Below are positions 1 to 7,665 of a stretch of DNA of 18,146 nucleotides, piece by piece. The stretch comes from an uncultured Eubacteriales bacterium (lineage in GTDB: Bacteria; Bacillota; Clostridia; Oscillospirales; Oscillospiraceae). How positions within the stretch are numbered: position 1 is the stretch's first letter; the number at the start of each line of letters is the position of its first letter. The translations under genes were made by a program, and so were the position numbers. A model generated the notes under the pieces. The model saw nothing but the letters and a program-made list of their open reading frames with translations. It was not told where the DNA came from and did no database searches. The stretch spans positions 1 through 18,146 of the forward strand of contig UQQF01000040.1 of NCBI GenBank assembly GCA_900543085.1, in the 5' to 3' direction.

Positions 1-650
1 ACCAGGCAGAGCGTGTAGCCGAAGGCGTCCAGATCCAGCGTCAGCCGCTCCAGCCGGGGCGAGCGCGCATCGGCGAAGTCTATCGCGGATATGCCGCCCG
101 ACGCACAGGCGAGCTGGTCCATCAGCCCACAGGGCTTGCCGAAGTATTCGTTCTCCGCGAACTGCGCTATCCGCGCCAGCTCGGCGGCGGACATACCGGA
201 GCCGAACAGCAGCGCGTCCATGGCCGCGGCGACAAGCACCTCAAAGCAGGCGCTGCTGCTCAGCCCTGAGCCGACCGGCACGCCCGCCGAGACGGCCAGC
301 GCCAGGCCGGTTTTCCCGGGCAAAAACCCGCGCTCGGCGAATCCGGCGGCCACGCCGCGAACCAGCGCGGCGGAGCTGCCGCGCTCCGACGGCCTCGCGT
401 CCAGGCTGTCGAGCGCCACGTCCACCGGCTCCATGCCCTCGGACAGCACGCGTATCCGCCCGTCGCCGGTGCGCGCCGCGGCGGCGTCCAGCGAGAGCGT
501 GACAGCCGCGGCCACGACGCAGCCGCGCTGGTGGTCGGTGTGGTTGCCGATAAGCTCCGTCCGCCCCGGCACACTGATAAACGCCTCGCTCTCCAGCCCG
601 AACTCCGCGCTCAGCCTCCCCGCCAACGCGCGCCTGACCTCATTTTCCAT
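1..650 (-). CDS. galK: Galactokinase, N-terminal part (runs off the window edge)
   Basis: This is the first ~216 residues of a GHMP-family galactokinase, a cytoplasmic enzyme that phosphorylates galactose at C1 using ATP in the Leloir pathway. The galactokinase signature GRTELIGNHTDHQ lies near residues 29-41 (usual form GRxNLIGEHxDY). The GHMP ATP-binding motif PVGSGLSSSACFEV lies around residues 126-139. The motif GLMDQLAC near residue 177 carries the presumed catalytic Asp. The ATG start at 650 is preceded by AGGGG at a spacing of about seven bases. Galactokinases are usually about 390 residues, so the missing C-terminal half lies beyond position 1. A terminator separates it from the SLH gene upstream, so it probably has its own promoter. 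The N and H in the first signature are a departure from the common E and Y, so another GHMP sugar kinase is possible, but galactokinase fits best. Confidence 0.88.
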   Translation of the reverse strand, partial: MENEVRRALAGRLSAEFGLESEAFISVPGRTELIGNHTDHQRGCVVAAAVTLSLDAAAARTGDGRIRVLSEGMEPVDVALDSLDARPSERGSSAALVRGVAAGFAERGFLPGKTGLALAVSAGVPVGSGLSSSACFEVLVAAAMDALLFGSGMSAAELARIAQFAENEYFGKPCGLMDQLACASGGISAIDFADARSPRLERLTLDLDAFGYTLCL

Positions 651-672
651 ACACTCACCCCTATCACAGCGC

Positions 673-678
673 ATTATA
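673..678 (-). promoter_or_regulatory. Candidate -10 box for galK
   Basis: The minus strand reads a perfect TATAAT here, 22 bases upstream of the galK ATG and just past the terminator of the preceding gene. No convincing -35 hexamer sits at 16-18 bases, and the implied leader is only about 15 bases, so this is tentative. Confidence 0.35.
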
Positions 679-702
679 GCGTATATCGCAGGAGAATGCC
701 AG

Positions 703-738
703 GGGAAATAAAAGACCCGCGCCTTATGGCGCGGGTCT
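703..738 (-). terminator. Intrinsic terminator of the SLH protein gene
   Basis: AGACCCGCGCC at 713-723 and GGCGCGGGTCT at 728-738 form a perfect 11-bp stem with a 4-base loop. On the minus strand it is followed by TTTTATTT. It begins 13 bases after the stop codon of the SLH gene. The plus-strand side has no T run, so it acts on minus-strand transcripts. Confidence 0.9.
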
Positions 739-751
739 GAGGGGTATAACA

Positions 752-3652
752 TTACATTTTGTCGAAGCGCATGAAGATGGTGGCGCATTCGGCGCGGGTG
801 GCGTTGGCCTTGGGGGCGAGGGTGGTGGAGGTGACGCCCTGGATGACGCCGTTGCCTATCGCCCAGCGCATGGCCTCAACGGCGTAGCCGGAGACGCTGC
901 CCGAATCGGTGTAGCGGTTCAGGTTCGCGGAGCCGTTCTTCTCGCCGGCGTAACGCCAGAGCATGGTGACCATCTGCTCACGGGTGACGTAGTCGTTGGG
1001 GTTGGTGCCGTCGGACACGCCCTCACGCATCGCCCAGTTGCGAGCCTGCTCGACCCAGTTGGTGCCGGTTATGGTCTGTCCGTCCATGCGGCCGAGGACA
1101 GCCCAGAACATGGCGCGAGTCATGGTGCCGTCAGGATTGAAGGTGGTGGCGCTGTCGCCCTCCATCATGTCATTGCTCCAGACGTAGTAGATGCTGTCGT
1201 AGAACCACTGAGTGCGGTGCACGTCGACGAAAGGCATACCGTTGGCCTTGAAGGTCGCGGTGATGTAGACGTCATCACCAGGCATGGTGAACCTGTAGGT
1301 GCTGTCGTTGACGTAGGTGACCTTGACAGAAGTCCTGTAGTTGGTGCCGGTGTAGACCTTCAGCTCGTCGAGGACGTAGCCGGTGTCGGGATCGACGTAG
1401 ATACGCACGACGTCGCCCCTGTCAGCGGAGTTGACGTTGGTAGTGATAGTGCCGTGCTTGATCTTGCTGTCGATGGTGATGTCGAACTCGCCGTCCTTGA
1501 GAACGACGTAGAAGGTCATGTCATCGGTAACCCTAACTTCATCGCCGACATCGTAAGTGACGCTGCCGCGAGTCCAGCCGGTGATAACCTTGCCACCAAA
1601 CTTGCCGCCGGGTAGCTCTATTTCATCCCTGTTAACTACTTCAATGCTAGTCTTGTTATTCTTATCGTAAACGAAAGTGACGGTGTGGGTGTAGCCGGTA
1701 TAATTACCTATGTAGTCAACATCGCCGCTGGGTCCAGCCGCTGCTATAGCGTCGGAAGCATTGGTGTAGTAGGTGTAGTAGCCGTTAAGCTCGACTTCAT
1801 AATTAAACTTGCTATCGGCAAATTTCTCTACGGAATTATCAAAGGTACCGCCCTTAACAACGACATCGCTACGAGTCGGGACATAACCATCACCGCCAAC
1901 GATGTCATAGTAGCTGCCGTTGACTATAGTGACGTCGGAATTGCTGGTCTTGACCTGAATGTTATTGTAGCTGCCGTTCTTGAGGTCAACAACGTTATTG
2001 TTGACATTGCCCTCGACAACGACGGAATAAGTGTCGGTGATGGTGGCGTTCTCAACAGTGAGGCCGGCGTTGGCATAGGAGGAATCAACATTGATGCCGC
2101 CCCAGCCGTTGCCGCTGGTGGTAATGCTGTTGACAGTCACAGTGGAGCTGGCGGCAACAACGCCGTAAGCGGTGCAGTTCCTTACAGTAACACCGGTCAG
2201 CGTGGCAGAAGCATTAACGCTTCCATTTGCAGAATACACATTGATACCACTACGCGCACACTTGTTACCGTCAATCTTGAGATTGGTTATTGTAACATCA
2301 GCACCATTCTGAATATTGATAACGTGGAAGTTGCCAAGTTTATCTTTTTCAAACGTAAATGAGTTCGTATCAGCCGTAATGGTATAGCCGTTGCCGTTAA
2401 TGGTAACATCACCATTGATATTCACGGCACCCGTCTTAACAGCAGTGCCATCAGGAACAGTGATGGTGAAGTTCTTGAGGATTTGAACAGGCTTCTTAGA
2501 AGTTATAGCCGCATCAATAGCGTCCTGGAGGTTGGTGTAGACAGTGTCGCCAACCTGAGCGACGGCGTCATCACTTATCTCAACGTTTCCGTTCTCGTCA
2601 AAAGTGTATCCGTCATCCAGGTAATCATCGAGATCATCTGCATTTGTAAACTTGCCGCCAGAGATGCTGACTTCAGGGGTAACATCACCAGCAATTACTA
2701 CGTCAGCATTGAAAGTACCATTTTTAATAGCAAGGTCGACTTTACGGTTCGTGGTATCAGCCATCTGATAGGCATAAACTGCGTTTGTGCCTTCAGGCAC
2801 TGTTACAGAGGTCGAGCCAGATACAGTGCAGCTTGCAGGATAATTATATGAGTTATACCTATTACCAACGACTATTCCGCCCATAGGAACAGCATTACCG
2901 GTTCCCCAATCCTGGCTCTCATATTTTTTGTATTCATCGGCGTCAGTAACACTGCTTAAAGAAATTTCAGTATTATTAATGGTGGTCGACCCACCGCGAG
3001 CAATAACGCCCTGGTATTGAGCATTAATTTCACTATTAGAGATATCAAGCGAGCCAGGAACATTAATCAGTGCTCCAATAGGTGCATTCAAAGTGGATTT
3101 GCTGACATTTATGTTAACGTTATAGCTGTAAATTGGTTTACCGCTTTCATCAGCGCTAGCGTTTGTGCCGATTGCATACCCGTCCGCATTAATTGTGGAA
3201 TTAAGCACGTTAACGGCAGTTGCAGTCCCAGCCGCATAAATTCCTGTACCATTTGTTGTTAGAGTCACATAGTCAAGTGTAAACGAAGCGTCTGACTTTG
3301 GCACAAAAAGGCTGTGCCCTCCATCAAGCTGTTGTTTTGCAACAATCTTTCCGTTCCTGATTGTGATGTTAGCATTCTGCTCAATTTGAACTCCGACTTT
3401 TCCTTCATCTGGATTCGTAATATTCAGAGTAAAACCAGAAAGATCAATCTCTAGTTTGTTGTTGCTGTTTTTTAACTGACTGTCTAGCGCTGTGGACAAA
3501 TCACCGATAGAGATCGTTACATCGCTGGTAAAAGTAATTTTTCCATTTTCCGCTGTAGGTAGAGTCGTCTCCTCATCCGCCAGTGCGCCTACTGTCCCCA
3601 GCGCAAAGACCAGGCACACAGCGAGCAGCACTGTTAAAATGCGCTTTTTCAT
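752..3652 (-). CDS. Secreted beta-helix surface protein with three C-terminal SLH domains
   Basis: A 966-residue exported protein. The signal peptide is MKKRILTVLLAVCLVFALG..., with cleavage probably after ALA at residue 25. Residues ~30-640 are rich in short N/G/V/T/I repeats such as 'NGDVTINGNGYTI', typical of right-handed parallel beta-helix (pectate-lyase-like) surface proteins. Residues ~656-719 look like an InlB/Listeria-type B repeat and ~720-803 like the divergent bacterial repeat ('HGTITTNV...MPGDDVYITATF'). Three SLH domains follow at ~806-858, 860-902 and 912-966 (FVDV..WFYDSI, MTRAMFWAVLGR, VTREQMVTMLWR, ATRAECATIFMRF). SLH domains bind pyruvylated secondary cell-wall polymer, so it should be anchored to the wall. 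The ATG at 3652 has AGGAG seven bases upstream. The distal N-terminal half is much more AT-rich than the rest of the gene. Ligand or enzymatic function is not visible. Confidence 0.9.
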   Translation of the reverse strand: MKKRILTVLLAVCLVFALGTVGALADEETTLPTAENGKITFTSDVTISIGDLSTALDSQLKNSNNKLEIDLSGFTLNITNPDEGKVGVQIEQNANITIRNGKIVAKQQLDGGHSLFVPKSDASFTLDYVTLTTNGTGIYAAGTATAVNVLNSTINADGYAIGTNASADESGKPIYSYNVNINVSKSTLNAPIGALINVPGSLDISNSEINAQYQGVIARGGSTTINNTEISLSSVTDADEYKKYESQDWGTGNAVPMGGIVVGNRYNSYNYPASCTVSGSTSVTVPEGTNAVYAYQMADTTNRKVDLAIKNGTFNADVVIAGDVTPEVSISGGKFTNADDLDDYLDDGYTFDENGNVEISDDAVAQVGDTVYTNLQDAIDAAITSKKPVQILKNFTITVPDGTAVKTGAVNINGDVTINGNGYTITADTNSFTFEKDKLGNFHVINIQNGADVTITNLKIDGNKCARSGINVYSANGSVNASATLTGVTVRNCTAYGVVAASSTVTVNSITTSGNGWGGINVDSSYANAGLTVENATITDTYSVVVEGNVNNNVVDLKNGSYNNIQVKTSNSDVTIVNGSYYDIVGGDGYVPTRSDVVVKGGTFDNSVEKFADSKFNYEVELNGYYTYYTNASDAIAAAGPSGDVDYIGNYTGYTHTVTFVYDKNNKTSIEVVNRDEIELPGGKFGGKVITGWTRGSVTYDVGDEVRVTDDMTFYVVLKDGEFDITIDSKIKHGTITTNVNSADRGDVVRIYVDPDTGYVLDELKVYTGTNYRTSVKVTYVNDSTYRFTMPGDDVYITATFKANGMPFVDVHRTQWFYDSIYYVWSNDMMEGDSATTFNPDGTMTRAMFWAVLGRMDGQTITGTNWVEQARNWAMREGVSDGTNPNDYVTREQMVTMLWRYAGEKNGSANLNRYTDSGSVSGYAVEAMRWAIGNGVIQGVTSTTLAPKANATRAECATIFMRFDKM

Positions 3653-3690
3653 ACCGATTCTCCTTTTCTAAATATGTTCTCCATAGGGTC

Positions 3691-3734
3691 TTTACTTCAT
3701 CTCTGATGAAGTAAAACGGCATTAATGCCGTTTT
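3691..3734 (-). promoter_or_regulatory. Two abutting hairpins in the SLH gene leader
   Basis: A perfect 22-base palindrome (AAAACGGCATT/AATGCCGTTTT, 3713-3734) abuts and shares three bases with a second perfect hairpin (10-bp arms at 3691-3700 and 3706-3715, 5-base loop). Both lie in the untranslated leader predicted from the promoter at 3749-3777, the first starting within ~10 bases of the expected transcript start. They may stabilise the mRNA or control its elongation or translation; the role is inference. Confidence 0.6.
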
Positions 3735-3748
3735 GGGTTTACAAGGCC

Positions 3749-3777
3749 ATACTATCACAAGCGGTTGGCACTGTCAA
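3749..3777 (-). promoter_or_regulatory. Promoter of the SLH protein gene
   Basis: The minus strand reads a perfect -35 TTGACA (3772-3777), a 17-base spacer, and TAGTAT as -10 (3749-3754), with an upstream TGA giving an extended -10. Predicted start is near 3742, leaving a leader of about 90 bases. The consensus match suggests strong housekeeping-sigma expression, as expected for an abundant surface protein. Confidence 0.75.
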
Positions 3778-3865
3778 CGCATGGCAAAGACTTTCGTCAA
3801 CTTTTTGTGGAGTTAAAATTTGGCCTCATCTTCATAGTGACGTATATGTCCGAATAATGTTCCCG

Positions 3866-3904
3866 CATAAAAAAAGCGCAGCAGAAATTTCTGCCGCGCT
3901 TTTT
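3866..3904 (-). terminator. Terminator of the symporter/acyltransferase operon
   Basis: AAAAAGCGC (3871-3879) pairs with GCGCTTTTT (3896-3904). An inner GCAGAAA/TTTCTGC stem continues it, with one A-C mismatch. Reading minus, the stem ends in a run of seven Ts, starting five bases after the stop codon at 3909. The A/T-rich arms would allow some function in both directions. Confidence 0.85.
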
Positions 3905-3908
3905 GCTA

Positions 3909-5081
3909 TTATTCCGCCGAGCCCGTAGCCCATTTGTACAGCTCGACAAATTTGTTCAGGCACGCGCCCTCCTTTTGCAGCATGAAGTCGCGCTTGCCGC
4001 AGGTGAATTCCAGCTTGCGCCCGCCGCTGAGTATCTCGGGCAGCGTCAGCTCGTGCAGGGGGAAGCGCATGCCGCCTATGCTCAGCGCGGCCGCGTCCGC
4101 GGCCAGCGTGCCCTGCGCCAGCTCCGTGAGGGCAAAGCCCTCCCCCACCTCGCTGAGCGTCACGCCCGGCTCGGTTATGACCTCGCCGCGCTCGAACCGC
4201 TCGCGGTAGTTGGCCAATTGCAGCTGCTCCCAGTCCGCCGCCGTGCGAATCTTGCCCTCCGGCTCGTGGAAGAAGCCGTACTCGTCCATGGTCAGCTCCC
4301 AGCCGCAGGAGCACTTCACGCGCTGCTCGTCCGCCGTCAGCGTGTCTATGCCGCCGCAGCGCGGGCAGGTGTCGTAATACCTTATAATGTCCCGCACTCC
4401 GTGGCGGAACTTGAACGGGCGCATGTACTTCTCCTGCTCGGCGTAGGCGTCCACATACAAGTCCTCGCGTATGTGCGCGAGGACTTCCTCCGCGGACATG
4501 TCCGCGAGCTCCTCCGGCGAATACTCGTGCACGATGCCGTGCTCGAACAGCTTGCCGCTGTTGAGGTAGTTCTGCCACCTCGGCTCGATGAAATATCCGC
4601 CCTTGCTGCGGAAGGTCACCAGCTTGCAGCCGAGCTTCTTCGCCAGCTTGGCCGTGGCCGGGGCGATATACGTGCTCTTGCCGTTGTGGCTTATCCTGCC
4701 CTCGCAGAACAGCAGCACGCAGTTCCCGCGGCGGATGCGGCGCATTATGTCAACCACTCCACCCGCCTTGCTGGAGCCTTTGGTGACCGTGATGGGGTTG
4801 AACCAGTGGCGGAAGCCCCAGCCGAACAGACCCATCGCCGTCACGTGCTCGCTGGAGACGAAGTACATGTGGTTCTTTATGTGCTCGGCCACCACCAGGA
4901 AGTCCAGGTCCGAGGTGTGGTTGGCGAGGATAAGCACCGGCTCGGAGTACTTCACCGGGTGCTTCACCCACACGCCGTAGGCACAGTAGCACACGACCTT
5001 GAATATGGGTCTGAACAGCGTGTAGATGCGCCTGTAGAACGCATCCGAATGAGCCTTAGGCTTCTTCTCCGCCGCGCTCAC
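3909..5081 (-). CDS. PlsC-like acyltransferase with C-terminal zinc ribbon
   Basis: A 390-residue protein of the 1-acylglycerol-3-phosphate acyltransferase (PlsC) superfamily. These enzymes transfer acyl groups from acyl-ACP or acyl-CoA to lysophospholipids or related acceptors at the inner face of the membrane. The catalytic HX4D motif is NHTSDLD (His55, Asp60) and the block resembling FPEGTRS is FCEGRIS (~125-131). A zinc-ribbon pair CPRC...CSC sits near residues 239-259, beyond the ~200-residue catalytic core, followed by ~130 residues I do not recognise. I choose the GTG at 5081, not the GTG at 5090. It lies nine bases after GAGGAGGA and overlaps the TGA of the upstream gene as GTGA, the usual sign of translational coupling; the other would abut the ribosome site. 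The substrate is not determined; the zinc ribbon argues against a plain PlsC. Confidence 0.82.
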   Translation of the reverse strand: MSAAEKKPKAHSDAFYRRIYTLFRPIFKVVCYCAYGVWVKHPVKYSEPVLILANHTSDLDFLVVAEHIKNHMYFVSSEHVTAMGLFGWGFRHWFNPITVTKGSSKAGGVVDIMRRIRRGNCVLLFCEGRISHNGKSTYIAPATAKLAKKLGCKLVTFRSKGGYFIEPRWQNYLNSGKLFEHGIVHEYSPEELADMSAEEVLAHIREDLYVDAYAEQEKYMRPFKFRHGVRDIIRYYDTCPRCGGIDTLTADEQRVKCSCGWELTMDEYGFFHEPEGKIRTAADWEQLQLANYRERFERGEVITEPGVTLSEVGEGFALTELAQGTLAADAAALSIGGMRFPLHELTLPEILSGGRKLEFTCGKRDFMLQKEGACLNKFVELYKWATGSAE

Positions 5082-6469
5082 TCTGTCCACTCCTCCTCAG
5101 GCTTGCCGGCATAGCGCTTTTTAAATATCTTCCGGCGGAAAAGGAAGACGTTGTACGCTATGAACAGCACCAGGTACACGCCGAACATAATGAAGGTGTT
5201 GGTCAGGCTGCTGGCCGCGAAGCCCAGCGTCAGCAGCAGCGGAGCCAGGAACGCGATGGACGGGATGTTCTGCAGCACTATGTTGCTGCTGGCCGGGGTG
5301 ACAAAGTCTGGGTCGATCTCGCGCAGCAGCACCATGCCGGTGCTGAGCGTGCCGGTCAGCGTGCCGAAGTTGGTGAGGAAGCTCTCCACCTCGTAGCCCT
5401 TGTAGGCGTGCTTGGTGGCCTTGTGCACGTAGAACACCGTGATAAGCGTGCCCACGGCGCAGGTGACCACCAGCAGCCAGATGTTGGCAAGCACGTCCTC
5501 GATGTCTATGGCCATGATGCCGGCGGCTATCATCGCGTCGAACATCGTGCCGCTTATGCGATCCATGAGGTGGTTGTTGGTGTAGTAGCGGCGGATGACG
5601 TTTTTCTTTTTGAGGGCGGACATGACGGTCTTTATGAGGAAGGCCGCCACCAGCGCCCAGAGGAAGTTGAGACCCCAGGCCAGGTCTCCGACGGCCTGTA
5701 TCGGCACCGCCGCCAGCAGCAGCATGATGCCGTAAGCGCCCGCGTAGGCCAGAGCGACCAGGCAGAGCTGGACGGTCAGCTTGTCGATGCTCTCGCTGTT
5801 GGGTATCTCGTCGGGGTCTTCGATTATCACGCGGTCTTTCTCCGCGGCCAGCGCGCGGCGGGGCTTCACCAGACCCTTGCGCGTGGCTATGTTCAGGTAT
5901 ATCACGCCGAATACGCTGCCGACGATGAAGCCTATCGCAGCGACGGCCAGGCCGAAGTTGCTGCCGCCGGCGAAGCCGTAGTTCGCCTCAAAGTTGCTGC
6001 CCCAGCTCAGCGCGCTGCCGGTGCTCTGGCCGAAGCCCATGGGCAAAATGAGTCCCGCGGCGTAGAACGATCCGTTGAGGAAAAAGAAGGCTATCGAGAT
6101 GACCAGGCCGACAAGCGCCTGGATGAGATAGCCGCCGGCCATGATGGCGCCGGACTCGACCACCTTGACGGTGGAGACCTTCTTCTCCTCCTTCGCGGTC
6201 TTGAGCGCCATCGCGGCAAAGCCCAGGCCGAGGCAGTGGTAGGTGATGATCTCCATGGTGGCGTTGTCCACCAGCGGCGTGAGCGCCGGTATCTGCTTGA
6301 GTATGAGCACCAGAAATCCGCCTATTATAGCGGCGGGTATGTAGAGCTTTTTCAGGAACGGCACCTTTGTGCGCAGGACATTGCCGACCAATATGGCGAT
6401 AAACAATATTCCCAATTGACCCAGAAATGTCCAGACGTAGGCGTCGGAGAATACTACGGTTTCAGGCAT
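5078..6469 (-). CDS. gltS: Sodium/glutamate symporter family protein (GltS-like)
   Basis: A 463-residue polytopic membrane protein with roughly ten or more hydrophobic segments. It matches the ESS (glutamate:Na+ symporter, GltS) family in length and layout. Two pseudo-symmetric halves each carry a glycine-rich re-entrant-like stretch: 'GFGQSTGSALSWG' (~145-157) and 'FGTLTGTLSTGM' (in the second half, before LLREIDPDF), separated by a charged loop (~200-230, AAEKDRVIIEDPDEIP). The ATG at 6469 has AGGAGG about ten bases upstream. The next gene overlaps its stop by four bases, so acyltransferase translation is probably coupled to it. Known members import glutamate with sodium, but distant ones may carry other organic anions, so substrate is inferred from the family only. 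Confidence 0.82.
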   Translation of the reverse strand: MPETVVFSDAYVWTFLGQLGILFIAILVGNVLRTKVPFLKKLYIPAAIIGGFLVLILKQIPALTPLVDNATMEIITYHCLGLGFAAMALKTAKEEKKVSTVKVVESGAIMAGGYLIQALVGLVISIAFFFLNGSFYAAGLILPMGFGQSTGSALSWGSNFEANYGFAGGSNFGLAVAAIGFIVGSVFGVIYLNIATRKGLVKPRRALAAEKDRVIIEDPDEIPNSESIDKLTVQLCLVALAYAGAYGIMLLLAAVPIQAVGDLAWGLNFLWALVAAFLIKTVMSALKKKNVIRRYYTNNHLMDRISGTMFDAMIAAGIMAIDIEDVLANIWLLVVTCAVGTLITVFYVHKATKHAYKGYEVESFLTNFGTLTGTLSTGMVLLREIDPDFVTPASSNIVLQNIPSIAFLAPLLLTLGFAASSLTNTFIMFGVYLVLFIAYNVFLFRRKIFKKRYAGKPEEEWTE

Positions 6470-6484
6470 AAACCCACTCCTCCT

Positions 6485-6507
6485 CGCGCGGCCGGAAAAC
6501 CCGCGCG
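6485..6507 (-). promoter_or_regulatory. GC hairpin next to the gltS ribosome site
   Basis: CGCGCGG (6485-6491) and CCGCGCG (6501-6507) are perfect inverted repeats with a 9-base loop. In the minus-strand transcript the hairpin ends directly before AGGAGGAG, the ribosome site of the symporter gene. It could modulate ribosome access or mRNA stability; there is no direct evidence for either. Confidence 0.45.
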
Positions 6508-6527
6508 TACGTTATTTCCACCGACAT

Positions 6528-6556
6528 AGTATAACACAGTTCTCAAATCAAGTTAA
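6528..6556 (-). promoter_or_regulatory. Candidate promoter of the gltS-acyltransferase operon
   Basis: Minus strand: -35 TTAACT (6551-6556), 17-base spacer, -10 TATACT (6528-6533) preceded by TGT (extended -10). It is placed about 60 bases before the symporter ATG, and the GC hairpin falls within the leader. The -35 is only 4 of 6. Confidence 0.55.
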
Positions 6557-6700
6557 ACTCATTGCTAAAAATACCCGTAAATTTTTGAAGCCCGGGCGGC
6601 AGAGAAAATTGTAGAATTTGCTCACTTACTGTCATTTGTGTAAATTCAACACGCGCTACTAATTTGTTCTTCCCCTCTGGTTTTGTGCATGATCCTGTGG

Positions 6701-6706
6701 TAAAAT
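6701..6706 (+). promoter_or_regulatory. Weak candidate -10 for the ZIP transporter gene
   Basis: TAAAAT lies 19 bases before the ZIP gene ATG. No good -35 hexamer is seen at the right distance. The rest of the divergent intergenic stretch (about 6557-6700) is AT-rich, and I see no operator repeat or zinc-box palindrome that I can name. Confidence 0.25.
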
Positions 6707-6724
6707 CGGCTCAGAGGTGATAAT

Positions 6725-7507
6725 ATGACGCTCAATGCACTTATCGGCATACTGATCCCGCTCGCGGGCACTACGCTCGGCTCGGCCTGCGTCTTCCTGC
6801 TGCGCGGCGAGCTGCGTCCCCGGCTGCAAAAGCTGCTGCTCGGCTTCGCGTCCGGAGTCATGATAGCGGCCAGCGTGTGGTCTCTGCTGATGCCGTCCAT
6901 CAGCATGGCCGAGACCCAGGGCGTGACGCCGTGGGTGCCGGCGGCGATAGGCTTCCTGCTGGGCATCGGCTTTCTGCTGCTGCTGGACACGCTCGTGCCC
7001 CATCAGCATCTCGACTGCGACAAGCCCGAGGGCTGCCCGGCAAAGCTCGGCAAGAACACGATGCTCGTGCTGGCCGTCACGCTGCACAACCTGCCCGAGG
7101 GCATGGCCGTCGGCGTGGTGTTCGCCGGCGCTTCTCAGGGCGATCTGCCGCTCTCGCTGGCCGGCGCGTTCGCGCTTAGCATAGGCATAGCGCTGCAAAA
7201 CCTGCCCGAGGGAGCGGTGATTTCCATGCCCCTGGCAGGGAGCGGCGCCTCGCGCGTGAGAGCCTTCCTGACGGGCTTCGCCTCCGGCGTGGTCGAGCCG
7301 ATAGGCGCGCTGCTGACCATTCTGCTCACGGGGCTTGTCACCCCCGCCCTGCCCTACATACTCGCCTTTGCCGCCGGAGCCATGATCTACGTCGTGGTCG
7401 AGGAGCTCATCCCCGAAGCGCAGAGCGGCGAGCACTCGAACATCGGCACCATAGGCGCCGCTGCGGGCTTTGTGCTCATGATGATACTCGACGTTGCGCT
7501 CGGCTGA
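6725..7507 (+). CDS. ZIP family metal (zinc) transporter
   Basis: A 260-residue inner-membrane protein with about eight hydrophobic segments. ZIP proteins move divalent metals, usually zinc and often Fe or Mn, into the cytoplasm. The metal-site signatures are HNLPEG at residues 121-126 (TM4) and QNLPEG at 158-163 (TM5), with the conserved acidic segment VVEELIPEA near 224-232. Length matches bacterial ZupT/ZIP proteins. The loop between TM3 and TM4 (~92-108: PHQH...CDKPEGCP) has His and Cys residues that could sense or bind metal. The ATG at 6725 has GAGGTG five bases upstream. It diverges from gltS and lies about 160 bases upstream of the surface operon, which has its own promoter, so it appears monocistronic. 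Confidence 0.9.
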   Translation: MTLNALIGILIPLAGTTLGSACVFLLRGELRPRLQKLLLGFASGVMIAASVWSLLMPSISMAETQGVTPWVPAAIGFLLGIGFLLLLDTLVPHQHLDCDKPEGCPAKLGKNTMLVLAVTLHNLPEGMAVGVVFAGASQGDLPLSLAGAFALSIGIALQNLPEGAVISMPLAGSGASRVRAFLTGFASGVVEPIGALLTILLTGLVTPALPYILAFAAGAMIYVVVEELIPEAQSGEHSNIGTIGAAAGFVLMMILDVALG

Positions 7508-7602
7508 GTCCGCGCCTTCTCCCCGGCTTGGACATATGAGATACGTCCGGCGAGCGTTTCCTCCCGCCGCGTGGTTATGCTGACGAAAAATGTCGAATTT
7601 GC

Positions 7603-7631
7603 TTGAAATAGGCACGCGCATGTTTTATTAT
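7603..7631 (+). promoter_or_regulatory. Promoter of the surface-modification operon
   Basis: -35 TTGAAA (7603-7608), 17-base spacer, -10 TATTAT (7626-7631); each hexamer matches the consensus in 5 of 6 positions. Predicted start is near 7638, about 28 bases before the first GTG. It lies in a locally AT-rich pocket of an otherwise GC-rich stretch. Confidence 0.65.
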
Positions 7632-7665
7632 AAATGAGTAAATTCCGGCATGTGGGGGAATTGCG

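Noticed and set aside
3903..5114. A 403-codon plus-strand frame opposite the acyltransferase gene
   Set aside because: Shadow of the PlsC-like gene; no ribosome site and low-complexity composition.
7530..7550. Possible small hairpin after the ZIP gene (GGAC...GTCC)
   Set aside because: Only four to seven broken pairs and no T run; not supported as a terminator.
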